The translations under genes and the position numbers were made by a program. A stretch of DNA of 64,000 nucleotides from Parasponia andersonii (lineage: Eukaryota > Streptophyta > Magnoliopsida > Rosales > Cannabaceae), in the NCBI GenBank assembly GCA_002914805.1, contig JXTB01000193.1, positions 615,428-679,427 of the forward strand. The letters run 5' to 3'. Below the pieces are notes generated by a model. The model searched no databases and was not told the DNA's origin. It saw only the letters and a list, made by a program, of their open reading frames with translations. Positions 10,895-22,700 of the stretch are shown here, piece by piece (position 1 is the stretch's first letter; each line of letters opens with the position of its first letter).

Positions 10895-11665
10895 CAGGAG
10901 AACATGTTTCATACTCGATGTTTTATGAAGAACAAAGTTTGCAGTGTCATAATTGATGGAGGAAGTTGTACCAATGTGGCTAGTACTGAATTAGTGGAGA
11001 AATTAGTATTACCTACCATAAAGCATCCACGACTGTACCAGCTTCAGTGGCTAAAAAATTGTGGAGAAATCAAGGTGACAAAACAGGTGTTGATGGCATT
11101 TTTCATTGGCAAGTATGAAGATGAAGTGCTTTGTAATGTGGTACCTATGCATGCATGTCATATCCTATTGGGAAGACCATGGCAGTACGATCAGCGAGTC
11201 GCACATGATGGTTTAACCAATAGATACTCTTTTACTATTAAAAAGCGACCTATATCACTTGTGCCATTGACTCCAAAATAAGTTCTTGAAGACTAACTAA
11301 AGATGCAAAAAGCGAGTGAAAAGAGAAAAGAGAAAGAGAGAGAGGCTGAAATCGAGAGAAAAGAAAAAGAGATGAGAGAAAAATATAAGAGCAAAACCAT
11401 GAGTGAGGGTAAAAGGGAAAAAGAGAGCAATACAGTCTTATTGAGTGTAAGAGAGGAAAAATACAATTTCATTGCAAAAAAAAGTGAGATCAAGAGAGCC
11501 TTAATTTTACAACAGCCCCTTATAGTACTCATGTACAAGGAGCCTCTTTTATGTATAGATGATCTCACCGATTCTTTACCGAGCAATATTGTTTCTCTTT
11601 TCAGGAGTTTGAAGATGTATTTCTCGAAGAGACCCTCATGGTTTACCTCCAATTCGTGGGATTGA
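10895..11665 (+). pseudogene. pol: Element C protease and charged linker
   Basis: MFHTRCFMKNKVCSVIIDGG is followed by the LLGRPWQYD flap-like segment: a retropepsin whose active site in this family is IIDGGS rather than DSGA. After a stop at 11279 and one more nearby, the same frame continues into a strongly charged linker (11303-11580, many K/E repeats). The frame is lost near 11600, where one base present in K is missing. This linker gives rise to a long antisense open frame that is only a shadow. Confidence 0.85.
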
Positions 11666-12385
11666 ACATCAAATTGACTTCATACCCAGTGCATCAATTC
11701 CAAACCGCCTGCCTATAGTAGCAATCCCAAGGAGACAAAGGAACTTCAAAGGCAAGTAGGCAAATTATTGGACAAGGGGTATGCTCATGAAAGCATGAAC
11801 CCTTTTGCGGTTCTAGTGTTGTTAGTTCGTAAGAAGGATGGGACATGTAAGATGTGTGTTGATTGCCGAGCCATTAACAACATAACGGTAAAGTATCATC
11901 ATCCCATTCCTAGATTAGATGATATGCTAGATGAATTACATGGTTCTTATGTTTTTACAAAAATTGATCTTAAGAGTGGATATCATCAGATTAGAATGAG
12001 AGAAGGTGATGAATGGAAAACTGCCTTTAAAACTAAATATGATTTGTATGAGTGGTTAGTGATGCCTTTCGGTTTAACTAATGCTCCAAGTACTTTTATG
12101 CGTTTGATGAACCATGTTTTGTGTGCATTTATTAGCAGATTTATGGTTGTATATTTTGATGATATCTTAATTTATAGCAAAAACTTGGAAGAATATGTAA
12201 TGTATTTAAAATCTGTTTTAGATGTGTTAAGGAAAGAAAAGTTATTTGCTAACCTAAAGAAGTGCACCTTTTACACGGATAAGTTTGTGTTTCTTGGCTT
12301 TGTTGTTAGTGCTCAGGGAATTGAGGTGGATGAGGAAAAGATAAAAGCAATTCATGATTGGCTAACGCCTACAACAATCAACTAA
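11666..12385 (+). pseudogene. pol: Element C reverse transcriptase
   Basis: The RT palm and fingers are recognisable: [18 protein letters not shown], the [12 protein letters not shown] motif, [13 protein letters not shown], and the catalytic [12 protein letters not shown]. The start is degraded (the frame is shifted before 11768). A TAA at 12383-12385 interrupts the connection to RNase H. K has CAA at the matching codon (63412-63414), so this is a C-to-T change. Confidence 0.93.
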
Positions 12386-12928
12386 GTGAGGAGTTTTCAT
12401 GGCCTAGCTAGTTTCTATAGACAGTCTGTGCGCGATTTTAGTAGCTTGGCCGCCCCTCTTACTGAAGTCATTAAGAAGAATGTGTCGTTTAATTGGGGGA
12501 AGGAACAAGAAAAGCCATTTAATCTGATCAAAGAAAAGTTAACTAATGCACCTTTACTTGTTTTGCCAAACTTCACTAAAACTTTTGAAATTGAGTTTGA
12601 TGCTTCAGGAATAGGTATTGTAGCTGTCTTGATGCAAGAAGGCCGTCCAGTTGCATACTTCACTGAAAAATTGAGTGGGGCAGCTCTAAACTATCCCAGT
12701 TATGATAAGGAGATATATTCTTTGGTGAGGGCTTTAGAAAATTGGCAGCATTATCTAAGGCCGAAGGAATTTGTGATTCACACTGAACATGAATTATTGA
12801 AGCATTTAAAGGGTCAACAAAAGCTGAACAAATGCCATACAAAGTGGGTGGAATTCATTAAGACATTTCCTTATGTGATCAAATACAGGCAAGGTAAAGA
12901 AAATGTTGTGGTTGATGCATTATCCTGA
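12386..12928 (+). pseudogene. pol: Element C RT connection and RNase H
   Basis: [13 protein letters not shown] opens the connection, and [16 protein letters not shown] is the start of RNase H with its first catalytic Asp. [13 protein letters not shown] carries the Glu. The usual HTDHE motif reads HTEHE here, while K keeps HTDHE, so a catalytic Asp is replaced by Glu. The frame ends at a TGA at 12926 where DALS is normally followed by Arg. Confidence 0.92.
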
Positions 12929-14217
12929 AGGTATGCCTTACTTTCTCCTTTAGATATAAAATTACTTGGATTTGAATACATTAAGGATTTATATGTACAA
13001 GATTCTGATTTTAGTAATGTGTTCAATGCATGTGAAAAAGTAGCATTTGGTAAGTTTTATAGACGTAATGGAATTTGGTTTCGGGAGAATAAACTGTGTG
13101 TGCCTATGTGTTCTTTGTGTGAATTACTTATTAGAGAAGCTCATAATAGTGGTTTGATAGGTCATTTCAGTGTAGTTAAGACTTTAGGTGTTTTGCATGA
13201 ACATTTCTTTTGGCCTCATATAAAACGTGATGTTGATAGAATATATGAAAAGTGTATCACTTGTAAACAAGCTAAGTCTAAGTTGAAACCCTATAGTTTG
13301 TACACCCCTTTGCCTATACCTAGTGAAACTTGGATTGATATTTCCATGGATTTTGTTTTAGGATTACCTAGGACTAAGAGGGGGAGAGATTCAATCTTTA
13401 TTGTGGTAGATAGGTTTTCTAAGATGGCACACTTCGTTGCATGTCATAAAACTAATGATGCATCACATATAGCTGAATTGTTCTTTAAAGTAATTGTTAG
13501 GTTGCATTGCATGCCTAAGACCATTGTTTCTGATAGAGATGCTAAGTTTTTAAGTTACTTTTGAAAGACTTTGTGGGGAAAGTTAGAAACCAAGTTATTA
13601 TTTTCTACTACTTGTCGTCCACAAACTGATAGTCAAACTGAAGTAGTGAATAGGACCTTGTCTTCTTTGTTACGTACTATCATTAAGAAGAACTTGAAAA
13701 CATGGGAAGATTATTTACCATATATTGAATTTGCTTACAATAGGAGTATACATTCTGCAACTAAATTTTCACCATTTGAAATTATTTTCAGATTTAATCC
13801 ATTGTCACCTTTGGATTTAACCCCGTTACCTTTGAGTGAACGTGTAAATTTAGATGGCAAAAAGAAAGCTGAATTGGTAAAATAGTTTCATGAAAAAGGC
13901 ACGGCTAAACATTGAAAGAAGAACTGAGCAATATGTCCATCAAGCCAACAAGGGACGCAAAAAGGTAGTATTTGAACCAGGAGATTAGGTTTGGGTGCAC
14001 TTGAGAAAGGATCGTTTTCCGGAACAACGGCGTTCAAAACTCCTACCTCGAGGAGATGGAACATTTTGAGTAGTGGAATGCATCAATGATAAATGCGTAC
14101 AAGTTAGAATTACCAAGTGAGTATGGTGTTAGTGCGAGTTTTAACGTTGCTAATTTATCTCCTTTCGATGCAGGTGATGATTCGAGAAAACATCATTTTC
14201 AAGAGGGGGAAAATGAT
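12929..14217 (+). pseudogene. pol: Element C integrase, running into the 3' LTR
   Basis: An HHCC zinc finger (H in [20 protein letters not shown]) precedes the core: [10 protein letters not shown] (first Asp), SDRDAKF (second Asp) and [12 protein letters not shown] (Glu). [13 protein letters not shown] follows. A TGA at 13562 replaces a Trp codon. After 13885 the frame shifts; the tail can still be followed through SEYGVSASFNVANLSPFDA to HHFQEGEN at the polypurine tract. The reading frame then enters the LTR as DANVATQPHV before a stop. There is no classic chromodomain. Confidence 0.9.
14201..14213 (+). other. Element C polypurine tract
   Basis: AAGAGGGGGAAAA directly precedes the 3' LTR start TGATGC; it is the plus-strand priming site and also codes for the end of pol. 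Confidence 0.85.
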
Positions 14218-14964
14218 GCAAATGTAGCTACTCAACCACACGTATAAGAGGAGGAGTATTCATGTGGGTTTGGAGGGACTCAAGGGCAGTATTCACGTGA
14301 TCTATTACACTTGCCAAGTGGGCCAATCACAAGACTTAGAGCCAAGAGATTCAAAAAGGCATTAAATAGGCTGATTCAACACATTAGTGAGATAGTTAAC
14401 GCATGAAGGCCCGATATAAGCCCAAATCAAATCCAAGGGAGCCTAATCACTATGATTAAAGTTCTAGAAGAGTCCAATTGAAGCTAAACACTTCTCTTCA
14501 CATTTTTCTAGGTCTTTTATATTTTTTGGAAACTTCTTTAATTCAGATTTAGTTATTTTTAGATTTAAATTGAGGAAAGAGTTACCACATGTCAAAATAA
14601 CATTAGTTTATCTTAAATTAGGGTTAAATTTGACTCCTATATAAAAGAGAAAGCCTTGTACGTTTTTAGAGCTTAGTGATCAATAATATTGCGAGTTATT
14701 CGTGTTTTTTCTTTATTCTTGAGAAGATTTCTGAATTTATCAAGTTAACTTTTACGGCGTTCAAAACAACCAGACTTATCCCATTGATTCTTGAGTAGTT
14801 CTTGAGGGTTCTTGGTGTGGCGTCTTTAATCTTTCGTACTTCTTGATTTGTATCTTGTTAGGTTACGGGTCAAGACTCAACAATCTTGCGACTTGGTGAT
14901 CTTGGGGTTCGAATTCCATAGTAGGTACTGGGTTTCGTCACAATTATTGGTGGGGTTCATATCA
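14214..14964 (+). repeat. Element C 3' LTR
   Basis: It begins TGATGCAAATGTAGC and ends GGGGTTCATATCA, followed by the duplication ATCTT. At 751 bases it is longer than the 5' LTR because it keeps a block of about 43 bases (AAGGCATTAAATAGG onward). Confidence 0.93.
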
Positions 14965-14969
14965 ATCTT

Positions 14970-15600
14970 TGCCCTGATTCTTTTTACAGTATCCACTGTT
15001 TGTTGACCAACTTCATCCCAATGAATTGGAAATCGACACTTTCTACTATAGAGAGCCTCATAAGGTGCCATGTCAATTGTTGCTTGGTAGTTGTTATTAT
15101 AAAAAAATTCGATTAATGGTAGATAGTGATCCCAAGAAATATCAAAATCCAAAATACAAGCTCTCAACATATCTTCGAATGTCTGAATTGTCCTTTCTAA
15201 TTGACCGTCAGTCTGGAGATGAAAAGCAATGTTGAACCTCAACTGGGTATCCATAGCTTTATGTAAACTCTTAGAGAATTTAGAGACAAACCTTAGATCT
15301 CGATCAGATACAATCGATACAGGAATCCCATGTAATCTAACGATTTCATTTATATAAAGCTTGGCATATTTATCCGTGGAGTATGTATTACAAGTGGGAA
15401 GAAAATGTGCTGATTTTGTAAGTCTATCAACAATTACCCATATGGAGTTTGCACCCTTTTTTGTTCTTGGTAACCCAAGGACAAAATCTATGCCGATATA
15501 CTCCTATTTCCACTCAGGCACCATTAGTGGTTATAATAAACCTGAAGGTTGTTGATACTCTACTTTCACTTATTGAAAGACGAGACAACGCTTAGCATAC
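14970..15600 (-). pseudogene. pol: Element B integrase catalytic core
   Basis: Reading leftward from 15600: [23 protein letters not shown] (first Asp), WVIVDRLTKSAHFLP, then HGIPVSIVSDRDLRF (second Asp), and LQTDGQLERTIQTFEDML (Glu), followed by LPLIEFFYNNNYQ and APYEALYSRKCR. All three DDE residues are visible. There are stops near 15515 and 15570. The frame stops at C's insertion and resumes at 8379. Confidence 0.9.
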
Positions 15601-16190
15601 TATACAATATCTCTAGGCATATTAACCCACCAAAAATACCTTCTTAAATTGCGATACATGTTTGTATTTCCTGGATGTATAGAATAGGAGGTTTCATGTG
15701 CCTCTCTCATGATCTCTTTCTTAAGTTCAAGAATATCAAGAACACATAAACGATTACCAAATCTCAAAGTATTGTCAGAAGTGATGACGAAGTCTTTATA
15801 TTGGCCATTTTCTACACCTTTACAAAGCCTCATTAAATTTAGATCATTACCTTGTGAAGCCTTAACCCAATCAAGAAGAGTTGATTTCATAAACAAAGTA
15901 GCCAAGTAAGCAGAATCTCCTTGATCTACAACTTCCAATCTCAAGTGTTGCATATCTAATATTAATGGTAGGATTTCATGTATAGAAGCAACAGAGCTAG
16001 AAGATTTTCTACTTAATACATCAGTAACCATATTTGCCTTTCTTGAATGATAGTTAATCGTATAATTATAATTTTTCACCAACTCAAGCCATCGTCACCG
16101 CCTCATATTAAGTTCTTTCTGGATGAAGAAATACTTGGAACTTTTGTGGTCAGTGTAAATATCAGACCTAACCCCATACAAATAGTGTCA
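15600..16190 (-). pseudogene. pol: Element B RNase H end and integrase zinc-binding region
   Basis: VKNYNYTINYHSRKANMVTD then VLSRKSSSS is the end of RNase H. A spacer follows, then RLCVLDILELKKEIMREAHE and HPGNTNMYRNLRRYFWW form the HHCC-type N-terminal integrase domain. The second half of the finger (RCLVFQ) has a Phe where the last Cys is expected. Confidence 0.87.
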
Positions 16191-17340
16191 CCAAATCTTT
16201 AAAGCAAAAACCACTGCCGCAAGTTCAAGATCATGTATTGGATAATTCTTCTCATACTCCTTTAGTTGTCGTGAGGCATAGGCTATTACTTTTCCATGTT
16301 GCATGAGAATGTATTCCAAACCCATTTTGGAGGCATTACTATAGATGACAAATTCTTCTACTCCTTCGGGAATGGTTAAAACTAGAGTAGACATTAATCG
16401 TTGTTTTAATTCTCTAAAACTCTGTTTACAATTATTTGACCATACGAACTTCATATTTTTCCATGTCAACTCGGTCAGCGGAGTCGAAATCTTTGAAAAT
16501 CTCTCCACAAATCTTCTATAATATCCTGCCAAACCAAGGAAACTTCTAACTTCTTTTGCATTGGTCAGTGTTGGCCATTGTTGAACTGCTTCTATCTTAC
16601 TAGGGTTAGTAGACACACCATTCTTAGAGATGACGTCTCTAAGGAAAGAAATTTGTGTCATCCAAAATTTGCACTTCATGAATTTTGAAAAAAACTTACT
16701 CTTTCAAAGAATTTGTAAGACGATGCGTAGATTATGTTCATGTTTTTCTTTGGATTTAGAGTATATCAAAATGTCATCAATGAAGACAATAACAAATTGA
16801 TCAAGGTAATTCTTGAATACTCTATACATTAGATCCATAAAACTATGAGGGCATTAGTTAGACCAAATTGTATGACAAGAATTTCGTAATACCTGTATCT
16901 CATTCTGAAGGTTGTCTTTGGTACATCATTTTCCTTAACTTTCAGCTAATGATAGCCATAACATAAATCATTTTAGAAAATATCCTACTCCTTGTAGTTT
17001 ATCAAATAAGCCTTCAATCTGAGGCGATGGGTACTTATTCTTTATGGTTACTTTGTTCAATTCTTTGTAATCAATATATAACCTCATTGAACTGTCTTTT
17101 TTCTTAACAAATAGTACTGGAGCTCCATATAATGAATAACTAGGCTTGATGAACTTTTTATCTAGAAGTTCTTGGATTTACTCTTTAAATTCTTTCAATT
17201 TAGTTGGATCCATTCGACCAGGTGTCTTGGAAATAGGCATAATGCCAGGAATTACGTCTATCACAAATTTGATCGCACGATCTAGAGGTAGTCCAGGTAA
17301 GTCTTCGGGAAAAATATCAATAAAGTCCTAAATAACTGGT
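16188..17340 (-). pseudogene. pol: Element B reverse transcriptase and start of RNase H
   Basis: From 17340 leftward: FPEDLPGLPLDRAIKFVIDV, a stop, then [20 protein letters not shown], a damaged middle with frame changes near 16900-17000, [17 protein letters not shown] (catalytic Asp pair at about 16757-16762), and the well-kept 16188-16679 block with [20 protein letters not shown]. RNase H begins [13 protein letters not shown], where the family has DAS, so the first catalytic Asp is now Asn. Confidence 0.9.
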
Positions 17341-17486
17341 ACTTGGTCTATAGCAATCTTTTCTTTTGGTACTTCAATTACTGAAGTTAGGAAACCAACA
17401 CAACCTTTGTTTAGCATGTGTTAAGCATTCATAGTAGTAATAATAGGTAAGCGAGGTATGCTCCCAACTCCGAGGAATGAAAAATT

Positions 17487-17800
17487 TTATCCAATCAGAG
17501 GCTGGAACCTCACTTCCTTTTTACTATAATCAATCGTTGCATGGTTTGCACTCAACCAATCCATGTCAAGAATCATATCAAAATCACTAATATCAAGAAG
17601 AACGAGATCGACCAAAATTTCTTGTCCATTAATTAGGATTTTACATCCTTTACATTTACAACTAGAGTTTAGAATGGTTCTTGATGGTATCGAAATACTA
17701 AACCATCTATCTAAACATTCTAGTACAACTTCTAATTGTTTTGCAAAGGATAAGTTGACGAATAAATGGATAGCACCAGAATCAATCAAAAACAGAGGCA
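17487..17800 (-). pseudogene. pol: Element B protease
   Basis: MIDSGAIHLFVNLSFAKQL holds the retropepsin DSGA active site. WLSANHATIDYSKKEVRF is the conserved C-terminal part. The 100-residue frame is open. In the intact polyprotein it follows the gag zinc knuckles (17940-18030) and precedes RT. Confidence 0.9.
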
Positions 17801-18461
17801 GGAATACCAGAAATAATCATGGTACCTGTTATAACGTCCGAAGAAGTATTAGCCTCCTCATATGTTATAGCATAAATACGCCCTTGTGTTTTCTTCTACT
17901 CATTATTATCACCAGTGGTTGGGTTCTCCTTGCAATCTTTGATGAAGCATCCTAGCTTGCCACATTTAAAGCACAAGTTAGAACCTATGTGACATTGGCC
18001 TAAGTGAGCCTTTCCGCACTTCTTGCAAGTTGTCACTGCTCGCTTGTTATTATTACCAACTTTGCCGCCTCTATTGTTGTTTGATTTCTATTTTGGATTG
18101 TCTTTATTCCATGGTTTTCCTTTTTGATATCCACTTGCCTTATGATTCTCTAGCTAACTGGAATTTTCATCATCTTCAGCTAAAATCTGAGCTCGATCTA
18201 GAGCTTTGGTATAGGTAGTTAATTTCAAAACTTTGATCGAACACCTTAAGCAAGGTTTCAATCCCATCTCAAACTTCCTCGCCTTACCTCCTCAGGTTCC
18301 ACTAAATGTGGTGCAATTCGAGATAGTTATTCAAACCGACATTTATACTGTAAAACAATCATGGATCCTTGCACCAAATTGATCAATTCTACTTTTTTAG
18401 CTTGCCTCACAGAATATGGGAAATACTTCTCTAAGAATATTTCCTTGAAACTAGTCCAGGT
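17800..18461 (-). pseudogene. gag: Element B gag, C-terminal part with zinc knuckles
   Basis: Reading leftward from 18461: WTSFKEIFLEKYFPYSVRQ (capsid core) to a stretch with stops, then two CCHC-like knuckles at about 18030-17945: CKKCGKAHLGQC and CFKCGKLGCFIKDC. The second has Cys in the position of the conserved His. The gag frame continues on the right of solo LTR D at 20656. Confidence 0.85.
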
Positions 18462-20655
18462 TGTGAAATCCCTTAAAAATCATAAGGAAAAATTGGTCTT
18501 TTGACCCGATATATAAAAGAAAAATTCTTGGATAAATTTGGACGAAACTGGGTCTAGGTTCATTTGGGCGAAAATATAAGAAAAGTTTGAAAATTTGGGT
18601 AAAAATGTAATTATTTAAGGGTTTTTTTGAGAAGATTTTCAAAAAACTGGGTCCAAGTACAAATTAGCAAAACAGTGCCCAATTAACCAGAAGTTGACAC
18701 GTGGCGCTACAGTCTAAAAATCGCCCATAAATCTCTGCATTTTCTCTTTCTTTTTCGATCTAGTCCTTAGAGCAGAAACCCAAATCCCGAAATCTGACGA
18801 AGCTCCATTGAGCTACCTCTAGCCTCCATTGCCCCATGCCACTGACTGGCGTCGACGTTCCCCTATCGGATGAAGCTTCCGCCGCTAGAACTAGCCACAT
18901 TGGAGCCTGCGATTGCTGGAAAATGGCGAAAAACACCACGGATTCTTTTGCTCATCGGAGCCGATTCCAGCCACCGTTCGCAGTGAAACTGGTTGCTGTA
19001 GATTCGTCTTTTCATGAGCAATCTGGTGGTAGGTACCTCATGTCTCAATTTTGCTCCATTTGATTTTAATTTCATTGGACAATTTTATGCCTAAATAGTT
19101 ACAGAAATGACTTTTTGATTCGCCGTTAGATTTTAAAACCAATATCATTTTTGGAATCTATGTTGAAAATGGTGAAAAATGAGATATATATTGACTATGT
19201 TCTGAAATGGGCCCGCAAAACGAAATCAAATGGCTCATAATTGCCTCAATTTGTGTGTCATGGTGCCCACATCCAAATTTAACAAATTATATGTCTAACA
19301 TAAGGTTTTTGGGTGCTCTGAATTCAGTGGTGGAGTCTGTGTCATGATTTAAAGCTCCATTTGAAAATCAATTTTTAAACCAAGGAACCAATGATTCGAA
19401 AACGACATCTGCTCTTTCAAATGACGTCAAACTTTCTGCATAGCCTTGTAATACTAGTTGGACGCTCGATTGAGGTAGAGATTTGATTACTTGATCTTCA
19501 AATTGGTTTAATTTTGATTTTCACATATTTTGATAATATGGAATTTTGTGAAATGATTTATAAAAATTTTGCTTATATCTGTTTTGCTCTGATTTGAGGT
19601 ATAAACTGCTTGGGAGGCACGTCATACTGGTTGGCGTGTCATATATATATATATATACACTATTTGAAATGGTCTTTTGTAGGAAATTAGATTTTTGGGT
19701 TTTGATCAAAAGTTGCTGTTATAATGCCGAAATTCTTAGAAAATCTAATACTATTTGAGGACTAAATGTTGTTTGATTAAAGAACACTGCAGGGTTATTT
19801 TAAGATTTGTGGAAATGGTGCATATCCTTATTATATCATTCATATAGCATTTGCATGTACTCACATACTTACGCAGTCGTCGGACTTACGATGCCCACAT
19901 AGGGTGATCGAACTTACGATGCCTCTTTAGGTGACTCGGACTTACAGGTGTTTGATTAGAACACTTCGGACATCATGATTGCATACATGGTTATATGTTG
20001 GCTTGAATAGATATGTACTGGTTTTGATGAATGTTTTACAATAGTTTGGAATGTTTGAACTATTGGACTATGATTTCCACATGGGTTTTGTGAACTGTTT
20101 TGAGTGGAATACTAACCATGCAAGACCTTCAACATGAGTATATTTCTTATATATATAAAAACTTGTAATCGATTCTCTACTAGGAACTAGCTCATCCACT
20201 TCTTCTCCTCAGGTGGTACTCAGTGTGATTTGGACAAGAAAAACTAGAACGAGGCATCTGCAGAATAACTAGTTTATTTATATTTTGATAAATTCCTACG
20301 AGACTTATGAAATATTTAGATTTGAGTAAGAATTTAGAATTTCATTAAACTTTATAAACTATGAGTATGAGATTTGGACACCGTTTGTATTATTTATATC
20401 TGTATTTCATTGTGGGATGATTTGTGATGTATGACTATTAAACAATTGTTTTAATTACGGTCTATATTTAATGAGTAACGCATAATTGTGGGGTTTTATT
20501 TTCAATTAAAAATTTTGTGAAGGTCAGGTTTGAAAGGTTAGAGTCCTTGGGACAAATTTTTGAATTAAATGAGTCATTTTTTAAAAAATATTTTTCAGTA
20601 TTTTTATTTTATGAAATATTCATTCTGTCACTGATCCCAGCCTCGGGTTGTGACT
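18462..20655 (+). repeat. Solo LTR D, inserted in element B gag
   Basis: It starts TGTGAAATCCCTTAAAAATC and ends GGGTTGTGACT, flanked by CAGGT (18457-18461) and TAGGT (20656-20660), a 5-bp duplication with one change. Removing it restores the gag words NLIT and WTSFKEIF. At 2194 bases it has no internal coding region, so it is an LTR left after recombination. It contains short CGGACTTACGATGCC repeats (about 19880-19945), a TA run (19641-19657) and an acceptor-like CTCCTCAG (20206-20212). Its last 450 bases resemble 1-467. Confidence 0.85.
19641..19657. repeat. (AT)n microsatellite
   Basis: Alternating A and T inside solo LTR D. Confidence 0.85.
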
Positions 20656-21110
20656 TAGGTAATAAGGTTGGTTTGAATATTGTAGATACGATTAGTCATC
20701 TTCCACTAGTGTACTATTGCATCTTTCATCATAAAGATAGCACACTCAATGTGTTGTTGATCACTACATGTCAACAAACAAAAAATGTGTTCCAGTTCTT
20801 TGATCCAGCCTTTTGCGAAGAGAGGATCAGTACCTCCTTCAAAACTCAAAGATTTCATCCTTTTAAACTACTCATAAACTAGGAGTGAGACTTCACCAAT
20901 TGGAGGAGCTTAAGCAGTTTGCGCTTGTGGTTATTGTTGGTGCTGCATAACTTGATTAACAGAATTTGTTATGAGTTACACCAAGTTTTCCGTACTTATT
21001 TGTACATTCAGAGTTTGATTCCCAGCTTAGCCTTGGGATTAATCACCAACTCCCTCAGCAGAGGTAATTTGTCGAGGCGATATCTAAACATAAAACATTG
21101 GCCTAGGTCT
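20656..21110 (-). pseudogene. gag: Element B gag, N-terminal part
   Basis: Reading leftward: FEGGTDPLFAKGWIKELEHI, then CSDQQHIECAIFMMKDAIVH and WWKMTNRIYNIQTNLIT, which is the retrotransposon gag (capsid) domain. Stops occur in the first third (about 20920-21110), where PRQITSAEGVGD is visible. It rejoins 18461 across solo LTR D. Confidence 0.85.
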
Positions 21111-21289
21111 TTTATATTAATGTTCTAAATTATACTAACACTTATATACACCTAAAGAAATAAATAAGCAATGTTATTTAATCTTTTTCTCTTGTTAGTT
21201 GGTTAAAGCGGGGTCCCCATGGCATAAACTGAATTTTTGTTTTTTTTTTTTAAAAAAAATCAAAGTCTACAGAAATGACTAAATGCTCA

Positions 21290-21300
21290 CTTTGATACCA
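21290..21300 (-). other. Element B primer binding site
   Basis: TGGTATCAAAG on the minus strand lies two bases from the 5' LTR end (GTTACA). It is a near match to the initiator tRNA-Met 3' end (one A/G difference). Confidence 0.8.
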
Positions 21301-21302
21301 AT

Positions 21303-22695
21303 TGTAACATTACGTAAATCTAGATTAAAAAAATATCAATTTATAGTTTTATCTTATAAGATTCAAGCGGAAGATCGATAAATTTTTTAAAATAATTTCA
21401 TCTTATTTTAAATGTTACTATTAATAATCAAATTAAAAATATATTTTTTAGATGAAGATTTATTTTACTTCATAATTGAAATTAAGTCTCAAAATAGAAA
21501 TTAAATTCATACACTTCATAAAAATAAAACCACACTCATTTTTTGTCAAATAATTAAGTACTTGAAAGAAAGAACATAAAATTAATTAAAATATTTTGCT
21601 GTCATTTAGGATTCTGCCACCGCTAACCAACCTCTAGTAGGAATTATTACTTATCTAAAAAATTTAAATAAATAGAATGAGCTTGCACCCAGTAAATAAA
21701 TCTCATGCATGCAATGAATGTCATGTGACATAAATTGTATAATATTTAATAATAATATATGGGTACATAATATACAGATAACATTATATTTGCATTTAGT
21801 ACCCATTAAATTGATATAATGAATGTACCTTTCAAATAGTTAATGTATTAAACCATACCATTTTTATACTTTTCAAAATTTATTTTGTTTTCTTATATTA
21901 TTAATTAATTTCTTTTGTTTTAATAGCTAGTGAGATGTAAACTCATAACATATTTTGCCAACTCTACTATTAACAAAGTAATAGCATACAAATGATAAAA
22001 TAGTCCTAATATAATTTATTGCTAACTTAGCAAAAATTGACAGTTTTCTTTTCCCTTTTTTCTTTTTGTCTTTTCTTTTTTTCTTTAAATTACTTTATTA
22101 AATCAAATATATATATAATACATATAAGGTTTAATCTATAATTTGGGCTAGAATTATTAGAAATTTTAATTTGGAGTTTCTTATATCAAGATAAGTGATT
22201 ATCGGGCTAAAGCATTTAAAATCCAAATACAAACAAGCCATATTAATAACTTCAATTTGGATCTTCAATTTGGATTCTCCTATTAGGCCAAATTTAGAGC
22301 CTAATAGCAAATATAATTAATTAAGTCCATACCATATTAATACTGATAGTAGTTATATATATATCATATTATATATCTAATCAAACTTAAATACATAAAT
22401 ATTTACTAACTATTCTATTATCATATATTTGAAAAAGAAAATCAATATTACTTATTAATTTAATATATTTAGAGGTTAATATTAAAATTAATCAAACACT
22501 CAACACATTAAACAATAATTTTATACATAAATTTAGATATGCATATCTTTTTTTTTAGGCAAACGTGGTTAAACTTGGCCTTCATGTGTGTATTCCACTA
22601 CAGCCATCTCCACAAAATTCATTGGTACATAACTATTTAATTTATATAGATAAACATAGTAAAATCTTAGGCTAAGTAACAAACTTGATATCACA
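21303..22695 (-). repeat. Element B 5' LTR
   Basis: It starts TGTAACATTACGTAAATC and ends ACTTGATATCACA on the plus strand, and is the partner of 6466-7853. The duplication ATGAC follows at 22696-22700. Confidence 0.93.
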
Positions 22696-22700
22696 ATGAC

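Larger units (their letters stand above)
8385..14964 (+). mobile_element. Element C: chromovirus-like Ty3/gypsy retrotransposon
   Basis: The LTRs 8385-9092 and 14214-14964 are flanked by the duplication ATCTT (8380-8384 and 14965-14969). Removing C restores B's integrase frame. The internal region reads primer site, gag with CCHC knuckle, protease, RT, RNase H and integrase. The integrase has no classic chromodomain but runs directly to the polypurine tract and on into the LTR. This layout and the IIDGGSCTN protease recall CRM-type chromoviruses, but the clade is not certain. Several stops and frameshifts make it inactive. K, at the right of the window, is the same family. Confidence 0.93.
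6466..22695 (-). mobile_element. Element B: Tekay-like Ty3/gypsy chromovirus
   Basis: The paired LTRs (6466-7853 and 21303-22695) are flanked by the 5-bp duplication ATGAC (6461-6465 and 22696-22700). The primer site adjoins the right LTR on the minus strand (TGGTATCAAAG, 21300-21290), so transcription runs right to left. Order: gag, protease, RT, RNase H, integrase with all three core acidic motifs, then a chromodomain-like tail. The Tekay/Del placement rests on the tail (EEVPVRIMEKEEKELRNK then ATWECED). It is broken by C in the integrase tail and by D in gag, and carries many stops. Without inserts it is about 7.4 kb, a normal length for the group. Confidence 0.92.

Noticed and set aside
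11293..11652. 119-codon minus-strand frame rich in Ser/Leu/Phe, and its copies at 61825-62613
   Set aside because: They are antisense shadows of the Lys/Glu-rich linker between protease and RT in C and K.
18836..19075. Plus and minus open frames of 70-75 codons in solo LTR D
   Set aside because: They lie in the less AT-rich transcribed part of an LTR with no recognisable domain; both strands are open, which argues for chance.
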